The notes under the pieces are model-generated. The model was given only the letters and a program-made list of their open reading frames with translations. It did no database searches and was not told where the DNA came from. A stretch of DNA of 16,916 nt from CAZBQG01 sp964493945 (GTDB taxonomy: Bacteria; Pseudomonadota; Alphaproteobacteria; Rhodospirillales; UBA2165), in the NCBI GenBank assembly GCA_964493945.1, contig CAZBQG010000075.1:1-16916 (forward strand), given 5' to 3'. The first letter of the stretch is position 1, and each line of letters begins with the position of its first letter. Shown piece after piece: positions 7,031 to 14,558 of the stretch. Both the position numbers and the translations under genes were made by a program.

Positions 7031-8848
7031 ATGCCCATGATCGTCCTCGGTCTTAAATGTTTCAGTCATGATACCGGTGCCGCCATTCTTTCGGATCGGA
7101 GCGGAGCCTTGGAAATCATCGCCATTTCGGAGGCCCGCCTCAACCGGCGCAAACATTCCTTCGCCTACCCCCTGATGGCCATCGATTATTGCCTGGATGC
7201 CATGGGGCTGGGCAGTCTGGCCGAAATCGACGCCATCTGCATCGACCGCCATCTGGAGACCTGGCCCGAGGCCCGCTCCCAGTTTGGATTGGAAAAGGCG
7301 CTTCGCCGCTACCAGCCGCGCTATGACGATAATCACCGCTGGAATTATCTGATCGAGCAGACGATCAATCTGGACCGCTCCCGGACCCACTGGATCAACC
7401 ATGTGGACGCCCATGCGGCCAGCGCCTATTTCCTCTCGCCCTTCGACAATGCGGGGATTCTGATCGTCGAAGGGGGGGCTGGAATCTACCAGGGCGACGG
7501 GTGCAAGCTCCGGGTGGTGGACCGCTACGGCTATCTGGCCGACAGTTACGTTGAAGGCACCGTGACCGAGCCCCGGCGCGACAATTTCGTGAATTCATCT
7601 TTTTTCTACGACAAGGTTTCGGAACTTCTGGGCTATGACATATTCGGCGCCGGTCAGACCATGGCATTGGCCGGTTTCGCCCATCAGTTCCCCCGCGCCG
7701 ATCAGGTCAGCGTCCATGAAGAGCGCCATGACGGTATTTTCATCAATCACGACCAGACGGTTTTCGGCATGAGGGGAATGGCGGGATTCGAGGGCGGTGA
7801 TCCGGCCGGGCTGATCAATGAGCTCTGGGTCAATCTTGCCCGCCAGGCCCAGGAAACCCTGGAAGCCGACATCCTGCATCTGGCCCGCCTGACGCGGGAG
7901 CGCACAGGCTCAACCAATCTGTGCCTGGCCGGCGGTGCCGCGCTCAACTGCATCATCAACGGCCAGATCAAGGGGAGCGATCTGTTCGATGGCATGTTCA
8001 TTCAGCCCGCCGCTTCCGACGAAGGTATTCCCCTGGGCGCTGCCCTTTGGGGCTATTACGCTTTGGGCGGAACCCGGCGCCACGAAATGACCACGGCCTA
8101 TCTGGGCCAGCCCAACGATCCCGGTGATTTGCCGGGGGCACTTCGCAAATATGGCCTCACCGCGCGCCCGGCGGATAATGCCGAACTGGCCCGCCGGCTG
8201 GCCGATGGTGATATTTTAGGGCGCATCGCGGGGGGATCGGAATATGGCCCCCGGGCCCTTGGCAACCGGTCCATCCTGGCCGATCCGCGCCCGGCGGATA
8301 TGAAGACCAGGGTCAATGCCGAAATCAAGCACCGGGAATCCTTCCGCCCCTTCGCGCCATCCTGTCTGGAGGGCCGGCTGCCGGATTATATTAACGGCCC
8401 TGCGGAAAGCCCCTTCATGATCATCGCCGGTCAGGTAGACCCAGCCCATCTGGACGCCATCCCCGCCGTCACCCATGCGGATGGAAGCTGCCGGGTGCAG
8501 ACCGTCAACAAGGACCAAAATCCGGCCTATCACGGGCTGATCGAGGCGTTCGGCGATCTGACCGGGTGTTATTTGCTGCTCAACACCAGCTTCAACGACC
8601 AGGGTGAGCCCATCGTTGAAAGTTATGACGATGCCATAAGCTGCTTCCTGCGAACCGGTCTGGACGGGCTGATCATGGAAGATATGCTCATCGAGCGGGA
8701 CGAAAACAAGGCCCCTCTGGATCCCGGTGATTGGGAATCCCATACCATGGAGCGGGTCAATCAGACCTATAACCGGCTGATCGAGAAATACTGCAACCCG
8801 CTGGATTACGTCGAACTGGCCACCAGGCTCAACCGCGACGGCGGTTGA
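7031..8848 (+). CDS. NodU/CmcH/TobZ-type carbamoyltransferase
   Basis: 605 residues, the usual length for O-carbamoyltransferases that activate carbamoyl phosphate with ATP and move the carbamoyl group onto a hydroxyl, often on a sugar or antibiotic. The N-terminal Kae1-like part shows SHDTGAAIL (His13), NHVDAHAASAYF (His124, His128), LAGGAALNC (299-307) and QPAASDEGIPLGAA (325-338). The C-terminal YrdC-like part shows SEYGPRALGNRSILADPR (about 403-420), SFRPFAPS and LLNTSFNDQGEPIV (516-529). The usual Asp-Gly in the metal-site strand appears as VEGGAG, an oddity worth checking. ATG at 7031 is directly preceded by GCGGA. ATG at 7037 has better spacing and may be the true start. It converges on the sulfotransferase gene with a 20-base overlap. 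The acceptor is unknown; the neighbouring sugar- and sulfo-transferase genes suggest a glycan or glycosylated metabolite. Confidence 0.9.
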   Translation: MPMIVLGLKCFSHDTGAAILSDRSGALEIIAISEARLNRRKHSFAYPLMAIDYCLDAMGLGSLAEIDAICIDRHLETWPEARSQFGLEKALRRYQPRYDDNHRWNYLIEQTINLDRSRTHWINHVDAHAASAYFLSPFDNAGILIVEGGAGIYQGDGCKLRVVDRYGYLADSYVEGTVTEPRRDNFVNSSFFYDKVSELLGYDIFGAGQTMALAGFAHQFPRADQVSVHEERHDGIFINHDQTVFGMRGMAGFEGGDPAGLINELWVNLARQAQETLEADILHLARLTRERTGSTNLCLAGGAALNCIINGQIKGSDLFDGMFIQPAASDEGIPLGAALWGYYALGGTRRHEMTTAYLGQPNDPGDLPGALRKYGLTARPADNAELARRLADGDILGRIAGGSEYGPRALGNRSILADPRPADMKTRVNAEIKHRESFRPFAPSCLEGRLPDYINGPAESPFMIIAGQVDPAHLDAIPAVTHADGSCRVQTVNKDQNPAYHGLIEAFGDLTGCYLLLNTSFNDQGEPIVESYDDAISCFLRTGLDGLIMEDMLIERDENKAPLDPGDWESHTMERVNQTYNRLIEKYCNPLDYVELATRLNRDGG

Positions 8849-8850
8849 GC
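8827..8850. terminator. Bidirectional stem-loop at the convergent gene ends
   Basis: GCTCAACCGC, loop GACG, GCGGTTGAGC form a perfect 10-bp stem with a four-base loop. Both stop codons (TGA at 8846-8848 on plus, TGA at 8831-8829 on minus) lie inside the stem. There is no T tract on either side, so it is not a textbook intrinsic terminator. It may still stop or stabilise both converging transcripts. Confidence 0.5.
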
Positions 8851-10772
8851 TCCGCCGCCAGGGGCTCCAGGAAATCGCTGTAATGCGCGGCGCGCCCGAC
8901 CGAGGCATTGTAGATGGGCTCGCGCACCTGCCATTTGGATGCGGTGCGCACCACGCGGTCTGATTGGTGGAAATCCAGGCAGCCCGCCTCCCAATCCAGA
9001 CCGAAAAACTCAATTATGGCCCGGCTTTCCTGTTCCGGACCGGCAATCAGTGCCTCGTAATCCACCTCCAACATGGGCAGTGGAAGCACGCCCCGCCAAT
9101 GGTCCATAAGGCTTTGGTAGTTCCTGAAATAATGTCCGATTTGGGCCAGATCGGTGGTCCAGGCCAAAGGATCGGTGAACAGATTGAAATAGCAGGACAG
9201 GCCGGTATCCATCCCATCCCGCCGGCAATGGATGATGCGGGCATCTGGAAACATGAGGGCGATCAGGCCCAGATGGAGGTAATTGAAAGGCATCTTGTCG
9301 ATGATGCGCCCGGCGGTTCCGTCAAGCTTTTCCAGCCGCTCCAGATGGGCTTCGGCATGTGATTTGATCTCACTCTCATCCAAGCCACCCAATTTCCGGC
9401 TGAGAGCCTGAATCCAATTCAACTCCCCTGCCCCGTGCACGGCTGAATGGCTGGCGGCGATCTGTTCCACCAGACTGGTGCCGGAGCGCGGCATGCCGAT
9501 GATGAATACGGGCTTCTCGCCAGGCAGCCCGGAACCCGTGCGCGCCTTGAAGAAATCTTCATTAAAGGTTCCGGCGGTAGTGCATATTAAATCCTCATGG
9601 GCGGAAGGGTCGTATTCAAAACCGGTGCGGGCCAAATCCGCCCGGCGCAATTCATTGCTCTGCCGGTAATGTTCAAAGGATTTGGCCCAGCCGCTTTCCG
9701 CTTCGGCCTGCCGGGCCAATATGTAATGAAGCTTCATGCGTTCCTCGCCGGGCATAACATCGCGCGCAAGGAGGGCTTCCAGATGGGCAATAGCCGGGGC
9801 ATCGAAGGTAAAGTGCCTTGCGCCACCCAGATTGTAATAGGCCTCGACGAAATCCTCGTCGGCCCGGATCGCGGCCTGGAAGGCATCGCCCGCCTCCCCC
9901 GTCCGCCCAGCGTTCAGTAAAGTAAGCCCCAAACCGTTATGAGCCGCCGCCGAGGCCGTATCCAGACGCAAGGCAATCTGAAAGATTTCGAGGGACTCGC
10001 CGGTCCGTTCCATCAGGCTCAGAACGCCGCCAAGATTTATGTGCGCGTTGAGATGATCGGGCTGGACCGCCAAGGCTTCGCCGTAAGCCGCCCGGGCGCC
10101 TTCAAAATCACTCTTTTCACGCAAAACATTGCCCAGATTGATCCAGCCGTCCAGATTCCTGGGATGGATCTTTAGGGCCTGCCGGCAGGTGGTTTCGGCC
10201 TCATCCAGACGCCCGGCCCGGCGTAACAGGGCTCCCCGCCCGGCATGGGCGGAAACCAGGTTGGGATCGGCCTGGGTGGCCGCTTCATAGGCCGCCAGGG
10301 CTTCGCCATCACGCCCCAGTCCCCCAAGCAGGCGCCCCATATTGTTATGGGCCGCTGCATTGGCCGGGGCGGCCTGGATGGCTTGGCGTAATATTTCCTC
10401 GGCTTCCTCGTTTTTATCCTGTTGGGCCAGGACCATTCCCAGATTGTTCATGGCTTCGGCATTGGCCGGATTCAACTCCAGGGCCCGCCGGCAGGCAGCC
10501 TCGGCCAAATCCACCCGGCCCAGGGCCTGTTGCACGATGGCCAGATTGCCATGAAATACAGGCTGGTCCGGATCGGCCTTAATGGCCCGCTGGATCAGCT
10601 TCAGGGCTTGTTCGTTATGGCCGCTTTGATGGGCGATGAGGCCCAGCAGATGAAGCGCATCCCCGTTATCCGGCTGTGCCTCAAGAATGCACCGGTAAAT
10701 GCTTTCCGCCTCGCTCAGGCGCCCTGCCTGATGGTGGGCCAGACCGGCCCCAAGATCAGCTTCCTCAGCCAT
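8829..10772 (-). CDS. TPR-repeat protein with C-terminal sulfotransferase domain
   Basis: 647 residues. About nine tetratricopeptide repeats fill residues 1-310, for example GRVDLAEAACRRALELNPANAEAMNNLG. A helical linker leads to a PAPS-dependent sulfotransferase domain from about 420. The 5'-phosphosulfate loop is PVFIIGMPRSGTSLVEQ (421-437). The 3'-phosphate site is ARIIHCRRDGMDTGLSCY (511-528). GAGELNW (447-453) and IDKMPFNYLHLG (491-502) are further family wording. It should move a sulfo group from PAPS to a hydroxyl or amine; the TPRs likely bind a protein or polymer acceptor. No signal peptide is seen. I chose ATG 10772, not TTG 10790, because AGGAG lies seven bases upstream. The start overlaps the previous stop as ATGGCTGA (8 bases), implying translational coupling. 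Its tail overlaps the carbamoyltransferase gene. Confidence 0.9.
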   Translation of the reverse strand: MAEEADLGAGLAHHQAGRLSEAESIYRCILEAQPDNGDALHLLGLIAHQSGHNEQALKLIQRAIKADPDQPVFHGNLAIVQQALGRVDLAEAACRRALELNPANAEAMNNLGMVLAQQDKNEEAEEILRQAIQAAPANAAAHNNMGRLLGGLGRDGEALAAYEAATQADPNLVSAHAGRGALLRRAGRLDEAETTCRQALKIHPRNLDGWINLGNVLREKSDFEGARAAYGEALAVQPDHLNAHINLGGVLSLMERTGESLEIFQIALRLDTASAAAHNGLGLTLLNAGRTGEAGDAFQAAIRADEDFVEAYYNLGGARHFTFDAPAIAHLEALLARDVMPGEERMKLHYILARQAEAESGWAKSFEHYRQSNELRRADLARTGFEYDPSAHEDLICTTAGTFNEDFFKARTGSGLPGEKPVFIIGMPRSGTSLVEQIAASHSAVHGAGELNWIQALSRKLGGLDESEIKSHAEAHLERLEKLDGTAGRIIDKMPFNYLHLGLIALMFPDARIIHCRRDGMDTGLSCYFNLFTDPLAWTTDLAQIGHYFRNYQSLMDHWRGVLPLPMLEVDYEALIAGPEQESRAIIEFFGLDWEAGCLDFHQSDRVVRTASKWQVREPIYNASVGRAAHYSDFLEPLAAELNRRRG

Positions 10773-12222
10773 CTCCCAGCTCCTGGCCAAGTTGGCCGCT
10801 CACCTCCCCGATCACCTTGCCCCATTCGCCGACGTTAAGCTGACGAAACAGGCGCAAGGACGGGTAAAATGGTGCGCTTTCGGCACTCGCCCCCCAATAC
10901 CAGAGCGGCGTTGAATTGAGCATCACCCAGCAATCCACCCCCAGCGCGCCAGCGAAATGGACGGTCAGGTTGGACGTGCTGATCACCAGATCAAGGGCGG
11001 CGATGAGGGCAGCCAGCCCTTCCAGATCATCATGACGGTCCAGACCTGGCGGGGTATGGATATTCGCAGGTGCCCGGGCAAGCTCTTCTTCGGTCTCACC
11101 ATATTGCAGGTTGACGAAGATTGCTTCCCGCGCAGCCAGAATGGGATCCCACTGTTCAAGGGGCAGGCTTTTCCGGCTCCCGGTCCGCACGTTGGCGCTG
11201 CGCCAAGAAATCCCGATGAAAGGTCCGCCGCCCAGAGTTTTGAGCCACTGGCGGAACTCCCGAGTGCGATCCGGATCGGCTTTGAGAGTGCGCCGAGAAC
11301 CGGGAAACGGGTCTACCAAAGGCGCCAGATCGATCATGGAAATCTGGTGGGTCACATCCTGGGCCATGCATCTGTCAGGTGGCGGGTCCGACATGCCGAT
11401 AACTTCGCAACCGGGCAGAGACCTGTCCAGCAAAGGCGCCAGACGGGCATCGCATTCCACCAGAATACCGGCCTTGCCTTGGGCCGCCGATTCAATGAAA
11501 CCGGAACAGAGAATCTGATCGCCGATCCCCTGTTCGCCATGGATCAAAAGCGTCCCGCCGGGCAAGCGCGCGCCGTCCCACTGGGGGTGTGGAAAAGGCG
11601 ATGGGCCTGCCTCGCTGCCCGCCGCCCGCCAGCCCCATTGGGCCAGCCCCTTTTCGTAATCGCCCATCAGCATGAGGGCGACGCAAAGATTCCAATGGGC
11701 CCCGGCAAAATCACCCCGCAAAGTGACCGCCTTGCCGTAGGCGGCGATGGCCCCTTCAAGGTCTCCAAGGCCCCGGAGCCCCTGCCCTAACTCGTTCAAA
11801 ATATCGGGATCATTTTCATGTTTTTCAATAAGTTGTGTTAATATATTAACAGATTGATCAAAATCATATTGGGCCCGCAGCCGGGTCGCCAGATTGAGCC
11901 CGGCGGCACGGTTGTGAGGCTCCAGATCAAGGGCCGCCCGGTAGGCCGCTTCGGCCCCCACCCCGTCCCCCTGGGCGCCCAGAAGATTGCCCAGATCGAG
12001 ATGGGCATTGGGGGTTTTTGGGTCCAGGAATATGGATTTGCGGATCAGTTTTTCACCGGCCAATCCGTTGCCCACCTGCCCCGCCAGCAGGCCCAAAAGA
12101 TGCAGCGCATCGGGCGCATCCGGGTCGTCTTCAAGGACCGCCCGGTACAAGCTTTCCGCCTCGCCCAGACGCCCGGCCCGGTGATGGGTCTGGGCTTCTT
12201 CGAGCTTGGCCTCCGTGCTCAC
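10765..12222 (-). CDS. TPR-repeat protein with C-terminal glycosyltransferase-like (GT-B, heptosyltransferase-type) domain
   Basis: 485 residues from GTG 12222, preceded by AGGAGG ten bases upstream and overlapping the molybdoenzyme stop as GTGA. The open frame extends further upstream, but that part is antisense-like arginine-rich sequence inside the molybdoenzyme gene and is not coding. Residues 1-200 hold about five TPRs. Residues 222-470 resemble the GT-B domain often fused to TPRs: TLLIHGEQGIGDQILCSGF (about 224-242), GPFIGISWRSANVRTGSRKSLPL (about 333-354) and the C-terminal donor-site wording ALDLVISTSNLTVHFAGALGV with W-Y-W (409-443). It probably transfers or binds a sugar nucleotide; donor and acceptor are unknown. 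An AT-rich patch with a 16-bp palindrome interrupts the otherwise GC-rich codons around residues 118-145. Confidence 0.85.
   Translation of the reverse strand: MSTEAKLEEAQTHHRAGRLGEAESLYRAVLEDDPDAPDALHLLGLLAGQVGNGLAGEKLIRKSIFLDPKTPNAHLDLGNLLGAQGDGVGAEAAYRAALDLEPHNRAAGLNLATRLRAQYDFDQSVNILTQLIEKHENDPDILNELGQGLRGLGDLEGAIAAYGKAVTLRGDFAGAHWNLCVALMLMGDYEKGLAQWGWRAAGSEAGPSPFPHPQWDGARLPGGTLLIHGEQGIGDQILCSGFIESAAQGKAGILVECDARLAPLLDRSLPGCEVIGMSDPPPDRCMAQDVTHQISMIDLAPLVDPFPGSRRTLKADPDRTREFRQWLKTLGGGPFIGISWRSANVRTGSRKSLPLEQWDPILAAREAIFVNLQYGETEEELARAPANIHTPPGLDRHDDLEGLAALIAALDLVISTSNLTVHFAGALGVDCWVMLNSTPLWYWGASAESAPFYPSLRLFRQLNVGEWGKVIGEVSGQLGQELGDG
11836..11851. repeat. 16-bp perfect AT palindrome inside the TPR/glycosyltransferase gene
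   Basis: TGTTAATATATTAACA reads the same on both strands. It sits in a roughly 65-base AT-rich patch (about 11805-11875) within a GC-rich coding region and encodes part of SVNILTQL using rare-looking ATA and TTA codons. Confidence 0.6.
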
Positions 12223-14558
12223 CCGGCCCGGGCCTCCTGGATGGCGCGCCAAACCCGCTCGGGGCTCGCCGGCATTTCGATATGATGCACGTCCAGATCC
12301 TCCAGCGCATTGGTAATGGCGTTTATGTAGACGGCCAAGGCAGGCGTCGTGCCCCCCTCGCCGCCGGCCTTGACGCCAAGCTCGTTGGCTTTCATGGGCA
12401 CTTCGTTGATTTCGACGGCGAAGGCGGGCACATCCGCTGCCCGGGGCATGCCGTAATCCATGAAGGAGCCGCTCAGGAACTGGCCACTTTCGGGGTCCCA
12501 GACGCATAGCTCGCTCATGGCTTCTCCCAGCCCCTGGACGATGCCGCCATGGGTCTGGGCATCGACGATCATGGGATTGATGGCCCGGCCCACATCATCG
12601 ATTGCCGAATAGCGCACCAGATCAACGCCACCGGTTTCCTCATCCACCTCCACCTCGCAGACATGGCAGCCATTGGGAAAGGCCGGAATGCGGATGGTCT
12701 CATCGGCAGTGGCGGCCAAAGGCCCTTTGAGGTCTTCGGGCAGATCATCACGTGTTTCGGCCGCTTTCGCCACTTCGAACAGGCCCAGCGCCCGGTCCGT
12801 ACCGGCCACCCGGAAGCTGCCTTCGCTATATTCAAGGTCGCTTTCGGCGGCTTCCAGCACATGGGCCGCGATGCGTTGACCTTTATCCATGATCTCGGCG
12901 GCCGCCTTGACCATGACGATGCCCGCCATGCGCATGGAGCGCCCCGAATGGGAACCGCCGCCCGCTTTCACGATGTCCGTATCCCCCTGGATCAGATTGA
13001 CCGCCTCGAAGGGCGCGCCCAGCTTTTCAGCAACCACCTGGGAGAAGCTGGTTTCATGACCCTGACCGCTGGATAATGTGCCGATGACCACATCCACCAG
13101 CCCTTCCGGGCGCACCCGCATATCGGACCGTTCGCGGGGGAAGCCGGTGGAAGTCTCCACATAGGACGCGATGCCCAATCCCCGGCGCAGCCCCTTGGCC
13201 TGGGTCTTGGCCTTCCTGGCGGCAAAGCCATCCCAATCCGCCAGAGCCATGGCTTTGTCCATATTCTGCTCAAAATTGCCGCTGTCATAGCTCATGCCCG
13301 TGGAATTGACATAAGGCATGGTGGCGGGATCGATCATGTTGCGCCGGCGGAATTCCACCGGGTCCAGGCCCATTTCGCGGGCCACTTTCTCCACCAGCCG
13401 TTCCAGGGCGAAAATGGTTTCTGGCCGCCCGGCGCTGCGGTAGGGGTTGGTGGGCGGCGTATTGGAAAGAACGCCCCTGGCCCGCACATGGGCAACGGGA
13501 ATATTATAAGTGCCGCTGATGATCCCGATGCCCTTGGCCAGGGGAACAAGTGAGATGCTGTGGGACCCGATATTGGAGGTGTTGGTAGCCCTGAGCGCCA
13601 AAATATGACCGTCCTTGTCCAGGGCCAGTTCCAGATCACTCACCAGATCCCGGCCCTGATAATCGGACGCAAAGGCTTCGCTCCGGTCACAAGTCCATTT
13701 GACCGGCCGGCCCAGGCGCCTGGCGGCCCAGGTAACCAATATGAATTCGGGGAATATGGAATTGCGCGTGCCGAAATTGCCCCCCACATCGCGGGCCACC
13801 ACGCGGACCCTGTCTTGTTCCACGCCAAAGACCTCGGCCAGTTCCCGCTTTTGGCGGATCACATTGCCTGATCCGGCGAACAGGGTATAACGCTGGGTCT
13901 CGCTATCGAAATCACCGACGGCGGCGCGGGGCTCCATGGGCACGCCGGTGACCCGGGCGATATGCATTTCCATGCGGACACGGTGGGCAGCGGCGGCAAA
14001 GGCCACCCCGGTCGCCGCCGGATCGCCCACATCCGCATCCATCACCAAATTGCTGCCATGTTCTTCATAAATGATAGGCGCGCCGGGCGTTAGGGCGGCC
14101 CTAGAGTCGGTCACGGCGGGCAGGATTTCATATTCCACTTCCACCCGTTCGGCGGCGTCCTTGGCCTGGGCGACGCTTTCGGCCAGGACGAAGGCGACCC
14201 CTTCGCCGACAAAGCGTGCCTTGTCGGCGGGCAATCCGTAATGAAGCCCCACATACATTTCCGATCCGTCCCGGTTGGCCAACAGGGGATCGGGCGGTGA
14301 GGTGGGGATCGGATTGTGGGGGATCGGATTGTGCCCATCCGCCAAAAAATCCTCACCGGTCAGCACATCCAGCACGCCGGGCACGGCAAGGGCCTTGCTT
14401 TTATCGACGGATATTATGCGGGCATGGGCGTGGGGGCTCCTGACCACCTGGGCGTAAGCCTGGCCTTCCAGATTGAAATCATCGGAAAAGCATCCCTCCC
14501 CGGTCAGCAGGCGCAAATCCTCCTTGCGCCGGACCCGCTTTCCTATGCCCTTATCCAT
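12219..14558 (-). CDS. Molybdopterin-binding large subunit of xanthine dehydrogenase/aldehyde oxidase superfamily
   Basis: 779 residues from ATG 14558, chosen over ATG 14579 because AAGGA lies eight bases upstream and MDKGIGKRVRRKEDLRLLTG is the normal family N-terminus. The domain order is that of the xanthine dehydrogenase/CoxL family. An aldehyde oxidase a/b-hammerhead fills about 10-150. The molybdopterin domains follow, with GGNFGTRN (259-266), PYRSAGRPE (372-380, usually AYRGAGRPE), SSGQGHETSFSQVV (496-509) and NELGVKAGGEGGTTPA (725-740) with the base Glu734 of the family. Such enzymes hydroxylate aldehydes, aromatics or N-heterocycles, or oxidise CO. The CO-dehydrogenase active-site Cys loop (AYRCSFR) is absent, so it is not a form I CO dehydrogenase. 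The FAD and 2Fe-2S partner subunits are not in the window. Its start overlaps the ubiD-like stop by 8 bases (ATGGATAA). Confidence 0.9.
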   Translation of the reverse strand: MDKGIGKRVRRKEDLRLLTGEGCFSDDFNLEGQAYAQVVRSPHAHARIISVDKSKALAVPGVLDVLTGEDFLADGHNPIPHNPIPTSPPDPLLANRDGSEMYVGLHYGLPADKARFVGEGVAFVLAESVAQAKDAAERVEVEYEILPAVTDSRAALTPGAPIIYEEHGSNLVMDADVGDPAATGVAFAAAAHRVRMEMHIARVTGVPMEPRAAVGDFDSETQRYTLFAGSGNVIRQKRELAEVFGVEQDRVRVVARDVGGNFGTRNSIFPEFILVTWAARRLGRPVKWTCDRSEAFASDYQGRDLVSDLELALDKDGHILALRATNTSNIGSHSISLVPLAKGIGIISGTYNIPVAHVRARGVLSNTPPTNPYRSAGRPETIFALERLVEKVAREMGLDPVEFRRRNMIDPATMPYVNSTGMSYDSGNFEQNMDKAMALADWDGFAARKAKTQAKGLRRGLGIASYVETSTGFPRERSDMRVRPEGLVDVVIGTLSSGQGHETSFSQVVAEKLGAPFEAVNLIQGDTDIVKAGGGSHSGRSMRMAGIVMVKAAAEIMDKGQRIAAHVLEAAESDLEYSEGSFRVAGTDRALGLFEVAKAAETRDDLPEDLKGPLAATADETIRIPAFPNGCHVCEVEVDEETGGVDLVRYSAIDDVGRAINPMIVDAQTHGGIVQGLGEAMSELCVWDPESGQFLSGSFMDYGMPRAADVPAFAVEINEVPMKANELGVKAGGEGGTTPALAVYINAITNALEDLDVHHIEMPASPERVWRAIQEARAG
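14304..14333. repeat. Exact 15-bp tandem duplication in the molybdoenzyme gene
   Basis: GGGGATCGGATTGTG occurs twice head to tail. On the coding strand it gives an in-frame repeated HNPIP (HNPIPHNPIP, about residues 76-85). Confidence 0.8.

Noticed and set aside
8216..9013. Minus-strand open frame of 265 codons across the carbamoyltransferase 3' end
   Set aside because: It overlaps two well-supported genes in the wrong frame or strand and has no family likeness.
12223..12507. Upstream extension of the TPR/glycosyltransferase frame
   Set aside because: It lies wholly inside the molybdoenzyme gene in another frame and reads as Arg/Gly-rich nonsense. GTG 12222 with AGGAGG and the GTGA overlap is the better start.
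14101..14340. CRISPR or larger tandem array around the 15-bp duplication
   Set aside because: There are only two directly abutting copies inside a coding frame, with no spacers.
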